Shown piece by piece: positions 1 through 7,441 of a DNA stretch of 33,898 nt (positions are counted from its first letter, which is position 1; every line of letters starts with the position of its first letter). The notes beneath the pieces were generated by a model. It was not told where the DNA came from. It saw only the letters and a list, made by a program, of their open reading frames with translations, and did no database searches. The position numbers and the translations under genes were made by a program. Location of the stretch: positions 1 through 33,898 of the forward strand of contig JAEXGM010000018.1 in NCBI GenBank assembly GCA_023450835.1, written 5' to 3'. The stretch comes from Bacillota bacterium (GTDB taxonomy: Bacteria > Bacillota > Clostridia > Lachnospirales > Lachnospiraceae).

Positions 1-904
1 CCTGCTGTTCCGCCTTATAGGCAGTAAGAAGTTCTTTGTTTATTTCTTCCCGAACTTCCGGTTTGGTAATATCCTCGCTTACCTTAATTCGATAGGCTTC
101 TTCCCAGGCATTATATACTGCTTTGTAGCAATCTGCCAGCTCAGAAAGACCGTACTTTTCAAAATATCTCCAGGCATAATACTTTAATCCGCCATAGTTT
201 CCCAGATAATATTCCAGATTCCAGTTGGCCTCTGCATTGAATTTCTCATCGAAATGAGCCATTAATTCCGGATAGGCCTCAATTCCTTTCACATTCTCAC
301 ACCATTCCTCTCCCTCAAGATGGGATAAGGCAAGGTTCATGGTATCTATTGCTGTTTTTTTCTGTTCTTTTTCTGTCTTACCTGTTATGGTAAGTACGGA
401 TAGGATTGGGATTTCTCTTTTACCCAGAAGATTATATGGCATTGTTTCCTTTTTACAGGTTGTTGTTAAGGTATAAAATATCTGCTCTTCTTCGTTATAT
501 CCCGTTATCAGTCCCCATTCCGGCAATCCGATATCCCAGGAGACGGCCGGTATCCCTCTGTCAATAGAGGCCTTAATAAGGGTAATTGCCTCCTGCTGTT
601 TCTCTTCCTCTATATCATCCTGCCCCCAGTAACGTCCCACATAGCCGCAGAGAAGCCCTCCGTTCTCCACCCAGGGTTTCTGCTGGTCAAAGCTCCAAAT
701 GCTGGTGGCACTGGGACATAGGTCTGCCGCAACCCACATACGAAAAGCAAATCCGCTGGTTGCGATAATATCTTCTGTCAATTCTTTATAAGGGCTGTTA
801 TTTACTGCCGCTGCCAGAGATTTGGCAAAGGAGAAGAGATATCCCGTACTATCATGGATACCATCAAAACTTACCTCAAGATTCTTATTAAGCACACTGT
901 TCAT
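1..904 (-). CDS. Hypothetical protein, possibly BtrH-N/C39-like (3' end outside window)
   Basis: Translating the minus strand from an ATG at 904 gives an uninterrupted frame of about 301 codons that runs off the left edge, so the C-terminus is missing. The N-terminus carries FDGIHDSTGYLFSFAKSL, followed by a conserved-looking stretch with SGFAFRMW, DLCPSATSIW and later SRGIP-type text (DRGIPAVSWDIG, EWGLITGY). This layout recalls the butirosin-biosynthesis BtrH N-terminal/cysteine-protease-like fold, but the usual catalytic Cys is not evident near the N-terminus (the segment reads HDSTGY). Its ATG overlaps the stop of the AraC-type gene upstream (ATGA, 4-nt overlap), so the two are translationally coupled and probably work together. 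No signal peptide or membrane segment is visible. The family assignment is a guess; the reading frame is secure. Confidence 0.8.
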   Translation of the reverse strand, partial: MNSVLNKNLEVSFDGIHDSTGYLFSFAKSLAAAVNNSPYKELTEDIIATSGFAFRMWVAADLCPSATSIWSFDQQKPWVENGGLLCGYVGRYWGQDDIEEEKQQEAITLIKASIDRGIPAVSWDIGLPEWGLITGYNEEEQIFYTLTTTCKKETMPYNLLGKREIPILSVLTITGKTEKEQKKTAIDTMNLALSHLEGEEWCENVKGIEAYPELMAHFDEKFNAEANWNLEYYLGNYGGLKYYAWRYFEKYGLSELADCYKAVYNAWEEAYRIKVSEDITKPEVREEINKELLTAYKAEQQ

Positions 905-1692
905 TTGCTTATTTTCCTTTCTTTGATTGGAATATAGATTTTTTCAGAAAAGCTTCTGCTCTCTTCCATATAGGTTTCATACTCCGGGCGGTCCAGGCGT
1001 TCATATTTACCGGAAGGCAGCCATTTTTGATTAATATACTTCCAAGTGGTGTGGATGGTATTTACAAAGTTATTCTGGCTTGTCTCAGGCGTTGTAAAGA
1101 TTGCATACAGACCGCCCTTTAGCACCAACTCAACTGTTTCTGAGAGCTCTCCCTGCGCCAGGCACTTTTCGATACCAATATAATAATACAGTCTCTCTTT
1201 CATAATACTGACGCCGTAATCCCGGCATACTTTGCCTCCGGAGAGTTTCTTCGATAATTTTCTGCAATTGTACTGATTCCAGAACTTTGGCGGGGAGGTA
1301 TTTCCCCCTTCATATACAATAAGAGTGGTCTCAGACAGTTCCTTTATTTCCGGTTTCAGAAAAAAGTCCGCCAGATGAAAGTCAAATCTCTCGTAGAGTT
1401 TCAGACTGTTCTTCGCCGCCTTGTACTCTCCCGGTGCAACTCCATGTTCCGCCTTAAATGCACGTATAAAATTCTCCTTGGAGTTAAATCCGTATCGGTA
1501 GCCAATGTCGGACATATAGCCATTCTCGGTAAGAATCTTTTTCGCACACTCCGTAAGTCTTCTTTTTCGTATATATTCCCCCGGAGTAAGCCCCACTGCT
1601 TCTTTAAATATCCGCAGGAAATGATATTCCGAATAACCGGAAGCTTTTGCACAGGATGACAGGTCTATATCAAATATCAGATTCTCCTCCAT
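901..1692 (-). CDS. AraC-family regulator with GyrI-like effector domain
   Basis: The N-terminal ~95 residues form a double helix-turn-helix of the AraC/XylS type: GYSEYHFLRIFKEAVGLTPGEYIRKRRL is followed by the second HTH with GYRYGFNSKENFIRAFK. The remaining ~160 residues resemble the GyrI-like/AraC effector-binding domain (SETTLIVYEGG near its start, YETYMEE and IYIPIKE at the end). HTH first and GyrI-like second is the Rob-type order. The ATG at 1692 lacks a good Shine-Dalgarno sequence, and family-typical residues (QRSIDY) are encoded in frame just upstream. The real start is therefore probably a CTG at 1731 or ATT at 1734 behind a purine run at 1737-1747. It is coupled by a 4-nt overlap to the next gene, a likely target or partner. 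The ligand is unknown. Confidence 0.88.
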   Translation of the reverse strand: MEENLIFDIDLSSCAKASGYSEYHFLRIFKEAVGLTPGEYIRKRRLTECAKKILTENGYMSDIGYRYGFNSKENFIRAFKAEHGVAPGEYKAAKNSLKLYERFDFHLADFFLKPEIKELSETTLIVYEGGNTSPPKFWNQYNCRKLSKKLSGGKVCRDYGVSIMKERLYYYIGIEKCLAQGELSETVELVLKGGLYAIFTTPETSQNNFVNTIHTTWKYINQKWLPSGKYERLDRPEYETYMEESRSFSEKIYIPIKERKISK

Positions 1693-1813
1693 ATAATCTA
1701 TTGACCTTTGAATATGTTCCTGATAATTCAGAATATCCCCCCTCTTCTATTAACCAACCCAGGCCGCAAGCTTTCTTTAATACAGAAAATAATATATCCA
1801 ATATATTATCCTA

Positions 1814-1840
1814 ATTATAATACAGGTCTGATTCCTGCAA
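1814..1840 (-). promoter_or_regulatory. Candidate promoter for the AraC-type gene
   Basis: On the minus strand a TATAAT (1814-1819) lies 15 nt downstream of TTGCAG (1835-1840). It sits in an AT-rich gap between the upstream hypothetical gene and the AraC-type gene. The spacer is short, so this is a moderate candidate only. Confidence 0.4.
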
Positions 1841-1858
1841 TTGATAAATATTGCGAAA

Positions 1859-2356
1859 TTATCCCGTGACAGCGGATTTTTTTCCGTCAAGAAAGTTTTT
1901 AAAGTCAGAGGTTATCTGTTTATCCTCCGGATACACTATTAGCTTCCCAAGGAATTCAAATATAGTTAACCTATCTTCAATCTCGTACTTGCTTTCATCC
2001 TCTGCTTCCATGGTTAATGTATCCGCTATCCCATAGCGCTCCAGAAGATAAATATATAAACTGTTCAACACCTTATATAAATCTTCATTATCATTATAAG
2101 AGGTTATGAAAAACACCTCCATGGCATCATAGAGGTTTGACGTTATCTGATAATAGCTTTGCAGTTTCTGCTCTTTATCCGTTTTGTCGTAATCTATACC
2201 CAATCCGCCCATGGTGTCCCTGATAGCTTTATAAAAAATAATGTCTGCATTTTTCTGTAAGGTTTCACTTTTAAATTTCACCTCTGAGTATTGCAAAGCC
2301 AGAACTATCAATAGCAGCAATAAGACAGGTGTGGCCAATTTTTTAACTATACTCAT
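1859..2356 (-). CDS. Hypothetical membrane-anchored protein
   Basis: A 165-residue protein begins with a short basic stretch (MSIVKKLA) and a single hydrophobic segment at about residues 8-23 (PVLLLLLIVLAL). A hydrophilic, strongly acidic domain rich in aromatic residues and helices follows. The topology suggests an N-terminal anchor or uncleaved signal with the rest outside the membrane. There is no lipobox and no recognisable family motif. It starts 30 nt after the stop of the preceding gene and is probably cotranscribed with it. Function is unknown. Confidence 0.7.
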   Translation of the reverse strand: MSIVKKLATPVLLLLLIVLALQYSEVKFKSETLQKNADIIFYKAIRDTMGGLGIDYDKTDKEQKLQSYYQITSNLYDAMEVFFITSYNDNEDLYKVLNSLYIYLLERYGIADTLTMEAEDESKYEIEDRLTIFEFLGKLIVYPEDKQITSDFKNFLDGKKSAVTG

Positions 2357-2386
2357 ATCCCCATTCCCTTCCTTATTAATTCCACC

Positions 2387-3070
2387 TTAGCCCTTTATAA
2401 ACTTTGCAACTTTTTTGAGGTTAGCCTCGGTGTTCAGTCCAATAATCCACTGATATAATTTATCGTAGGCATCTGCAGGACTTATTTCTGATGCCTTCCT
2501 GATAATCTCTTTCTCAAAAAAATCTTCTGTCAGACAGAAAACAGTAGAGGACCAGCCATATTCCTCTCCTGCTTTTGATACTTTTCTGCTTCTTCCGCAC
2601 ATGGTAATATAGAACTTCATCTGTAGCTCTGTCATAGCTGCATCAAATTTTGCCTTATCCTCCCCTCCAAAACCTCCGTATTGCTTAATCAAATGGAGAG
2701 GCAGTTCCTTATACTCTGTAAGCAGCTGATATATTTTTTTTGCAAAGAGACCGATATTTCCTGCCTCATACTCCTCTGTAAGTTCCTTCCGCCCCCTTCT
2801 TATGGCATAAAAATAGGGGTACCATTCTTTCGTTATAAACCCGCTCTTTTTAAAGAAAAACTTTCCGTAAGCGATATCTGTTTCTTCATTTAGTACTCTC
2901 ATCCGCCACTCCCAGGGATCCGTCTCTTTGTCCTCCGTATGCCATTCGATAACATCTCCATAATAATCACAAAGAGAGAACACTCCCTCATTATTTGCTC
3001 CGCCTACACTCATTCCCGCTTTATAAAGATTCTCTTTAAAATCCTGATAATTATCAATGGTTGTTAACAT
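2387..3070 (-). CDS. Conserved hypothetical protein (AlkZ-related type?)
   Basis: A 227-residue soluble protein with a good Shine-Dalgarno sequence (AGGAGG, 8 nt before the ATG). Motifs that look conserved are GVFSL, WHTEDKETDPWEWR, YGKFFFKKSGFI and EWYPYF. Proteins with this ETDPW..R / AYGKFF..GFI..EWYPYF pattern are common in Firmicutes and are sometimes named AlkZ-related; this is from memory and should be treated as weak. There are no transmembrane segments. It is the first gene of a two-gene unit with the membrane-anchored hypothetical protein, read from a promoter immediately beyond the IS insertion. Biochemical role unknown. Confidence 0.75.
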   Translation of the reverse strand: MLTTIDNYQDFKENLYKAGMSVGGANNEGVFSLCDYYGDVIEWHTEDKETDPWEWRMRVLNEETDIAYGKFFFKKSGFITKEWYPYFYAIRRGRKELTEEYEAGNIGLFAKKIYQLLTEYKELPLHLIKQYGGFGGEDKAKFDAAMTELQMKFYITMCGRSRKVSKAGEEYGWSSTVFCLTEDFFEKEIIRKASEISPADAYDKLYQWIIGLNTEANLKKVAKFIKG

Positions 3071-3212
3071 CTGCTTATCCTCCTATCAATACTGCCCGCT
3101 CTTTATAACCGCCTCAGCTGTTATTCTTTGCCAGTTTTCTTTATTGTACCAGTAAATAGTCTTTTTTTCCAGTATATGCTTTTAGAACTTACTGGTTTTA
3201 TACATAGAAATT

Positions 3213-3240
3213 TTTATACTCTAAATGAAAGTTTAATCAA
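3213..3240 (-). promoter_or_regulatory. Sigma-A-type promoter for the gene starting at 3070
   Basis: On the minus strand TTGATT (complement of 3235-3240) is separated by 16 nt from TATAAA (complement of 3213-3218). It begins directly after the T-tract of the terminator at 3245-3275 and leaves a leader of about 135 nt. Confidence 0.55.
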
Positions 3241-3244
3241 AAAA

Positions 3245-3275
3245 GAAAGTCCGGAGACGAAGGCTCCGGACTTTC
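3245..3275. terminator. Stem-loop terminator, left copy of the 31-bp duplication
   Basis: A perfect 12-bp stem (GAAAGTCCGGAG paired with CTCCGGACTTTC) encloses a 7-nt loop, ACGAAGG. Read on the minus strand it is followed by TTTTTT, giving a classic rho-independent terminator. An identical copy in the same orientation, including the asymmetric loop, lies at 4895-4925 on the other side of the IS element. This copy keeps the T-tract of the original terminator and now also lies downstream of the transposase gene. Confidence 0.85.
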
Positions 3276-3295
3276 AGACTGTAGACAAATCGGCT

Positions 3296-4774
3296 CTAGG
3301 ATGCGAATCTTAGGGCCATTTTTCTACGTTTCTTTATCACTTTTCCTATTTCTTTTAAAAATACACTGAAATACTGCCTTAAGAGATCTGTTCCCTGCCT
3401 CATCTTTGCTAGCTTCTTTAAATTCATGCATGCAAAGGTCAGCCCGACTTTCATTTCCATTCGAGCTTTCCCATACATTTGTGTATATCGGAATCCATGA
3501 TTCTCTTTTGCCGTTCCGAATAATCTTTCGATGGTCTCTTTTCTTCTGGCGTATACTTCCTTCATTCCAAGTGTTTGGCGGATATCTTCACACTGTTCCA
3601 TATAAGATTCCCAGATATGCCTTGTGACCAGTTTTACATGATTTCTGCTCTCTGTACATCGGGATAAATGTGGGCAGCTTTCACAAATCATTCCACAACT
3701 TCGGTATTCCCGATATCCCTCCCTGTTTGTAGTACTGTAACTTAGTACCTGGTTGTTTGGGCATACATAGCGATCATAATACTCATCATACGCATACTCA
3801 TATTTTTTGAAGAATCCTTCTTTCGTCATCGGTCTTTTATACGGGAACAGTGGCTTTACTGCGTCATCAATCAGCAGTTTGGCGATAGCGGGCGTTTTAT
3901 AGCCTGCATCTACAACAAGTGTCTTTATCCCGCTTCCTTTTATCTTATCATAGATGGCTTTAAAGGTCCTGCTGTCATGCAGATTTCCCGGATGTATCGA
4001 ATAGCCTACTATCCAGCCGTTCTTATCGCATGCTGTTTCTACTGCATAAGCAAAAACATGTTTATGTTCTCCCTTGCGAAACCAGCCACTTTCCGGATCC
4101 GATGTGCTGACTTTCATCGTTCTTACTTCTCCGCCGCCAGCACTTCCTGAAGAAGGATCATTGTCATCCGAATCATCCGGTTTCTCTTTCAGGGGTCTCT
4201 TTCCATGCGTTTCACGGTCTTCGTTGATCTCTTTTTTCAATAGGTCTTTGTAAAACAGCGCTTCTTCCTGTGCAATTCTTTTCTGCATCTTTTTATTGTT
4301 TGCTCTCGCTTTTACATGAGTGGCATCGACAAAAATTTCACTGGGGTCTATCAATTTAAACTTATAACATTCCATTAAAATATGTGAGAAGATCTGTTCA
4401 AAAAGATCGGTATCTTTGAACCGTCTTGTATAGTTCTTTCCAAAGGTTGAGAAGTGTGGGACCTTATCCATCATTTCAAGTCCTAAAAACCAGCGGTATG
4501 CTACATTTACTTCGATTTCCTTTACGGTCTGGCGCATGCTCCTGATTCCATACAGATACTGGATGAAGGGTATTTTAATCAGCATTACCGGATCCATACT
4601 TGGGCGTCCATTCTCCTGAGAATATTTATCTTGTACAAGGTCATAGATAAAGTTCCAATTAATTGCTCTGTCAATCATTCGGAGCAGATGGCCCTGTGGG
4701 ACCATGTCATCCATACAAAACATCTGAACTTGTTCTCTCTTTTTATCATTATTCTGCGTCATCATAGGTATCAC
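3296..4774 (-). CDS. IS1182-family DDE transposase
   Basis: A 492-residue protein, normal full length for the family. The N-terminal DUF772-type domain begins QMFCMDDMVPQGHLLRMIDRAI. The DDE catalytic core shows FVDATHVKA (Asp about 150), LVVDAGYKT (Asp about 289) and ETIERLFGTAKENHG (Glu about 416). A Cys cluster (CGMICESCPHLSRC) precedes the last motif, as in many relatives. The first codon of the longest frame is GTG at 4774. The purine-rich AGGCGG sits too close for it, so the ATGs at 4765 or 4762 are better starts. The stop lies 20 nt inside the left inverted repeat boundary, and transcription would end at the hairpin at 3245-3275. The frame is intact. Confidence 0.95.
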   Translation of the reverse strand: MIPMMTQNNDKKREQVQMFCMDDMVPQGHLLRMIDRAINWNFIYDLVQDKYSQENGRPSMDPVMLIKIPFIQYLYGIRSMRQTVKEIEVNVAYRWFLGLEMMDKVPHFSTFGKNYTRRFKDTDLFEQIFSHILMECYKFKLIDPSEIFVDATHVKARANNKKMQKRIAQEEALFYKDLLKKEINEDRETHGKRPLKEKPDDSDDNDPSSGSAGGGEVRTMKVSTSDPESGWFRKGEHKHVFAYAVETACDKNGWIVGYSIHPGNLHDSRTFKAIYDKIKGSGIKTLVVDAGYKTPAIAKLLIDDAVKPLFPYKRPMTKEGFFKKYEYAYDEYYDRYVCPNNQVLSYSTTNREGYREYRSCGMICESCPHLSRCTESRNHVKLVTRHIWESYMEQCEDIRQTLGMKEVYARRKETIERLFGTAKENHGFRYTQMYGKARMEMKVGLTFACMNLKKLAKMRQGTDLLRQYFSVFLKEIGKVIKKRRKMALRFAS

Positions 4775-4857
4775 ACCGCCTGTATTTGATACTTATATTA
4801 TAGCAAAAAAGAGCCTTAAAGTCTTGTAAATGTTGATTTTTTGGCTCTTTGTGGTGA

Positions 4858-4883
4858 AAAGTCCAGGGTAAGCCCTGGACTTT
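4858..4883. repeat. Subterminal palindrome at the right end of the IS
   Basis: AAAGTCCAGGG and CCCTGGACTTT form an 11-bp perfect stem with a 4-nt loop (TAAG), overlapping the inner part of the right inverted repeat. The outer stem sequence AAAGTCC/GGACTTT is the same as in the target terminator hairpin. It may insulate the transposase from outside transcription, or it may mimic the target; both are inference. Confidence 0.65.
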
Positions 4884-4894
4884 GTCTACAGTCT

Positions 4895-4925
4895 GAAAGT
4901 CCGGAGACGAAGGCTCCGGACTTTC
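4895..4925. repeat. Stem-loop, right copy of the 31-bp duplication
   Basis: Identical to 3245-3275 in sequence and orientation. It lies about 50 nt past the stop of the sialidase-fold gene (4977), where the end of the 13-gene glycan operon is expected. On the minus strand it is now followed by the IS end instead of the original T-tract, so it has lost the run of T residues needed for efficient intrinsic termination. Confidence 0.8.
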
Positions 4926-4976
4926 TTTGCAGTTCATTCTTATCTAATGCTTCTTTATTTAGTCCTTCTCCGGTTC

Positions 4977-6098
4977 TTAAGGAATCATCCTGTAAAATCT
5001 CTGATTTCCGGCGAAATGATCAATTGTGATGACCACATCATTGGAGGCAGTTTCAATCATTCCGGGTGCATAGGCCGCACTTCCGTTTGTCCAGATAGAG
5101 GTCAGCCCGCCCCAGGATTCAAAGCTGGTCAGGGTTCTGATATATTTGATATGAGTCCTTCTCTTTGCCACATCCAGATTGGACATATCGGGAGTACCTC
5201 CAAAATCTTCATCGGTACAGAATACAACTCCTACAGGTCCTCCGCCTATACGGATTGCAGCAGGGCAATAGGCATTATATCTTCTGCCGCTTGCCGAATC
5301 TATAGAGGATTGGTATACAATTTTTCTTCCGGAATAATCCCAGGTATTTCCGCCGTCAAAGGATTGAATTGCTCTCACAACATTGGCATATACACCGCCG
5401 CTTGCACTGTCCTCAATTCCTTCCGTAACCAGCATAATCCGATTGCTTCCTAAATCTACAGCAGAAGCCATGCCGTCACGGACAAATTTGCTGGCATTGG
5501 CATCTCTGGAAGCTGCTTTTACTCCGTATTTATTCCAGTCACCGGTAAGACCGCTTCTACCCTGCATAGCAATCCATTGTGAACCGGAACTTCCATTCTG
5601 AGAAGCTAACGGTTCTGAGTCGTAATAGCACTGCATATCTCCGTTATTCGCTATAAAGAGCCACGGAGCTCCTACAAAGCCTGTCTGTCCGGAGATAACC
5701 GTACTGTCATATGCCCAGTCTTTTCCGCTGTTGGTGCTTTTGCAGATTACAATGGAATACTGCTTTGACGAGTTATATTCACGAAAAGCACAATAAACGG
5801 TATTGGTGTTGGGAACACCAAGAAACATAACATCTCCAAAATCAATGGCAGAATTATTTGCTACAGTTCCTCTTCTGACCCAGGTCTTTCCCTTATCGGT
5901 ACTGCCCCAGACCTCAATCTCATGACCGGAGCTTCTGCCTCCCACAAGGCTTCCATCCAGGCATTTTGCCATACTTCTGATAGCTCCCGCACCATAGGAA
6001 AGTTCAGTAAGGCTGAATGCCTTTACACTGTCAGAGCTTGAGAATATTGTTACAATTGCAAGTAATACCGCCAATACACCTTTAAACTTTTTCCCCAT
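4977..6098 (-). CDS. Secreted sialidase-fold (BNR/Asp-box) protein, GH93-like candidate
   Basis: The start at 6098 is preferred over an in-frame ATG at 6137 because AAGGAG lies 10 nt upstream and the product then begins with a clean signal peptide (MGKKFKGVLAVLLAIVTIFSSS, cut near VKA-FS). The 373-residue protein shows Asp-box repeats of a beta-propeller: STDKGKTW, STNSGKDW and SFDGGNTW. Motifs YYDSE and VRDGMAS sit where exo-arabinanase-like (GH93) relatives carry similar text, but at the EP position of the neighbouring lipoprotein this one has AP (GAPWLFI). It may therefore lack one catalytic Glu. It has no lipobox, so it is probably released or wall-associated. It is the last gene of the operon. 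An exo-acting arabinan or other glycan hydrolase is plausible; substrate binding only is the alternative. Confidence 0.7.
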   Translation of the reverse strand: MGKKFKGVLAVLLAIVTIFSSSDSVKAFSLTELSYGAGAIRSMAKCLDGSLVGGRSSGHEIEVWGSTDKGKTWVRRGTVANNSAIDFGDVMFLGVPNTNTVYCAFREYNSSKQYSIVICKSTNSGKDWAYDSTVISGQTGFVGAPWLFIANNGDMQCYYDSEPLASQNGSSGSQWIAMQGRSGLTGDWNKYGVKAASRDANASKFVRDGMASAVDLGSNRIMLVTEGIEDSASGGVYANVVRAIQSFDGGNTWDYSGRKIVYQSSIDSASGRRYNAYCPAAIRIGGGPVGVVFCTDEDFGGTPDMSNLDVAKRRTHIKYIRTLTSFESWGGLTSIWTNGSAAYAPGMIETASNDVVITIDHFAGNQRFYRMIP

Positions 6099-6164
6099 AA
6101 ATTCTAATCTCCTTTTCTTTTTATGTTTAACCCTCAAAATTATATTTTTTATATCTTAATGCGT

Positions 6165-7415
6165 TTACTTTACCAATCCTCTTTTAAGCAGGATACATCC
6201 ATAAGGATAATTTGTACTTGTGGCTGCTAACAGGTAATCATCATAGCTTAACAAGCTGTTCCAGTTGCTGCAGTAGCCATCCGGAGTATCAAAGGGTACA
6301 GAGCATGGAAGAAATTCTGATGCAGTTTCATCCGTAGAAACCATAACTTTCATCCTGGAATAATCGTCACCGGTCTGAGTGGCATCCTCATCGGTCTGAA
6401 AGGACACCGCCACCCTGCCGTTTTTCAGTTTTACAATATAGGGAGCACCGGCTTTCTTCTCAAATTGCCCGGGAACATAGATATTCTTAAGCTCGTTATT
6501 CCAGTCGAGGCCGTCGGGTGAAGTCTTCATTTGAATAATAAATGGATAGGAAGGAGAAAGAGAGGTTGATTCGATTACCATTGCATAGGAACCATCCTCC
6601 AACCGGCACCAAACCGGCATGCCGTCTCTTGAAAAGGTCTTTGTTCCATCAGAGGCAAGGCTTTTCTCTCCCCAGCTGTCACCTTCCCAAAGCTTAAATT
6701 CAATATTTTGCTGCCTGTTATTTCTGACAACATTCAGGCTGTCATTGGCATAGAACACAGCTATTGAATTACCTATGTAACCAAACTGAGGTTCATACAG
6801 TCCCCCTTCCCCTTGTTCTTCTGCAACGGTGGAATGGGGTTCCCAAGTCTTTCCGCCATCTTTGCTCACACTTACCCGTATGGAGGAGTAGTAACTATCT
6901 TCCTTCAGTACATTTGCACGATAAGCCACCCAGATGTCTCCATTGTCAAGCTCAATAAAATTGGCATTGGCGCAATCGTATTCCGGGTAATCCGTTGCCT
7001 GAACAGCGGTTTTACTCCAGGTCAGCCCTCCGTCTTCGCTTGTGACCAGTTTTATCACCGATCTGTTCCCATCTTCATTGGTATCAAAACCACATAGGAT
7101 CTTACCATTTTTTAATTCATACATTCTGGGGTACCAGACACCTCCGCTTTCAGGCTTGTAGGCTATGATTTCATCTTCTGCCCATTCTATTGCACTGTCC
7201 ATTGCTGTCTCACTTCCTTCTTTTGTAACACTCACCTCAGGAGATGCTTCCGGTGACGGAGTACTCTGCTGTTCGTCCTGCTGCGAATTCTCCTGCTGTA
7301 CCATTTCCTGTACCGGCACCTGTTCCTGGCTATTCTCTTTTGACTTGCACCCGGCCAAGATAAGCGCCATTACACAGAGCATAGAAATACCAATCCTGAT
7401 TTTCTGCCTCTTCAT
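6165..7415 (-). CDS. Sialidase-fold lipoprotein, GH93-like candidate
   Basis: The start at 7415 has AAAGAGG 10 nt upstream and gives a proper lipoprotein signal, MKRQKIRIGISMLCVMALILAGC, with lipobox LAGC. The longer frame would begin with TTG at 7445. A Gln/Glu/Ser/Pro-rich linker (about residues 25-60) precedes a beta-propeller domain with Asp boxes SEDGGLTW, SKDGGKTW and SPDGLDW. Motifs GGLYEPQF and FSRDGMPVW match the general pattern of exo-1,5-arabinanase-type GH93 enzymes as far as can be recalled. It is anchored on the outer face of the membrane, 26 nt after the chemoreceptor stop and 66 nt before its paralogue. Role inferred: release of short arabino-oligosaccharides near the transporters. 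Family number is uncertain; the fold is fairly sure. Confidence 0.72.
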   Translation of the reverse strand: MKRQKIRIGISMLCVMALILAGCKSKENSQEQVPVQEMVQQENSQQDEQQSTPSPEASPEVSVTKEGSETAMDSAIEWAEDEIIAYKPESGGVWYPRMYELKNGKILCGFDTNEDGNRSVIKLVTSEDGGLTWSKTAVQATDYPEYDCANANFIELDNGDIWVAYRANVLKEDSYYSSIRVSVSKDGGKTWEPHSTVAEEQGEGGLYEPQFGYIGNSIAVFYANDSLNVVRNNRQQNIEFKLWEGDSWGEKSLASDGTKTFSRDGMPVWCRLEDGSYAMVIESTSLSPSYPFIIQMKTSPDGLDWNNELKNIYVPGQFEKKAGAPYIVKLKNGRVAVSFQTDEDATQTGDDYSRMKVMVSTDETASEFLPCSVPFDTPDGYCSNWNSLLSYDDYLLAATSTNYPYGCILLKRGLVK

Positions 7416-7441
7416 AGTCTCGCTGCCTCTTTCTTTGTCTT

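Larger units (their letters stand above)
3276..4894 (-). mobile_element. Complete IS1182-family insertion sequence (1619 bp)
   Basis: The ends are perfect 14-bp terminal inverted repeats, AGACTGTAGACAAA at 3276-3289 and its complement at 4881-4894. They enclose one intact transposase gene on the minus strand. Directly outside both ends is the same 31-bp stem-loop in direct orientation, which is best read as a target-site duplication of a whole terminator hairpin. From what is known of the family, target duplications are of variable and sometimes long size. The right end also carries an internal palindrome (4858-4883). The intact gene and matching ends suggest a recent, possibly still active copy. 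Confidence 0.85.

Noticed and set aside
3245..3275. Reading the 31-bp hairpin as part of the IS terminal inverted repeats
   Set aside because: The asymmetric loop is in direct, not inverted, orientation in the two copies, and one copy retains a terminator T-tract in the flank; a target duplication fits better.
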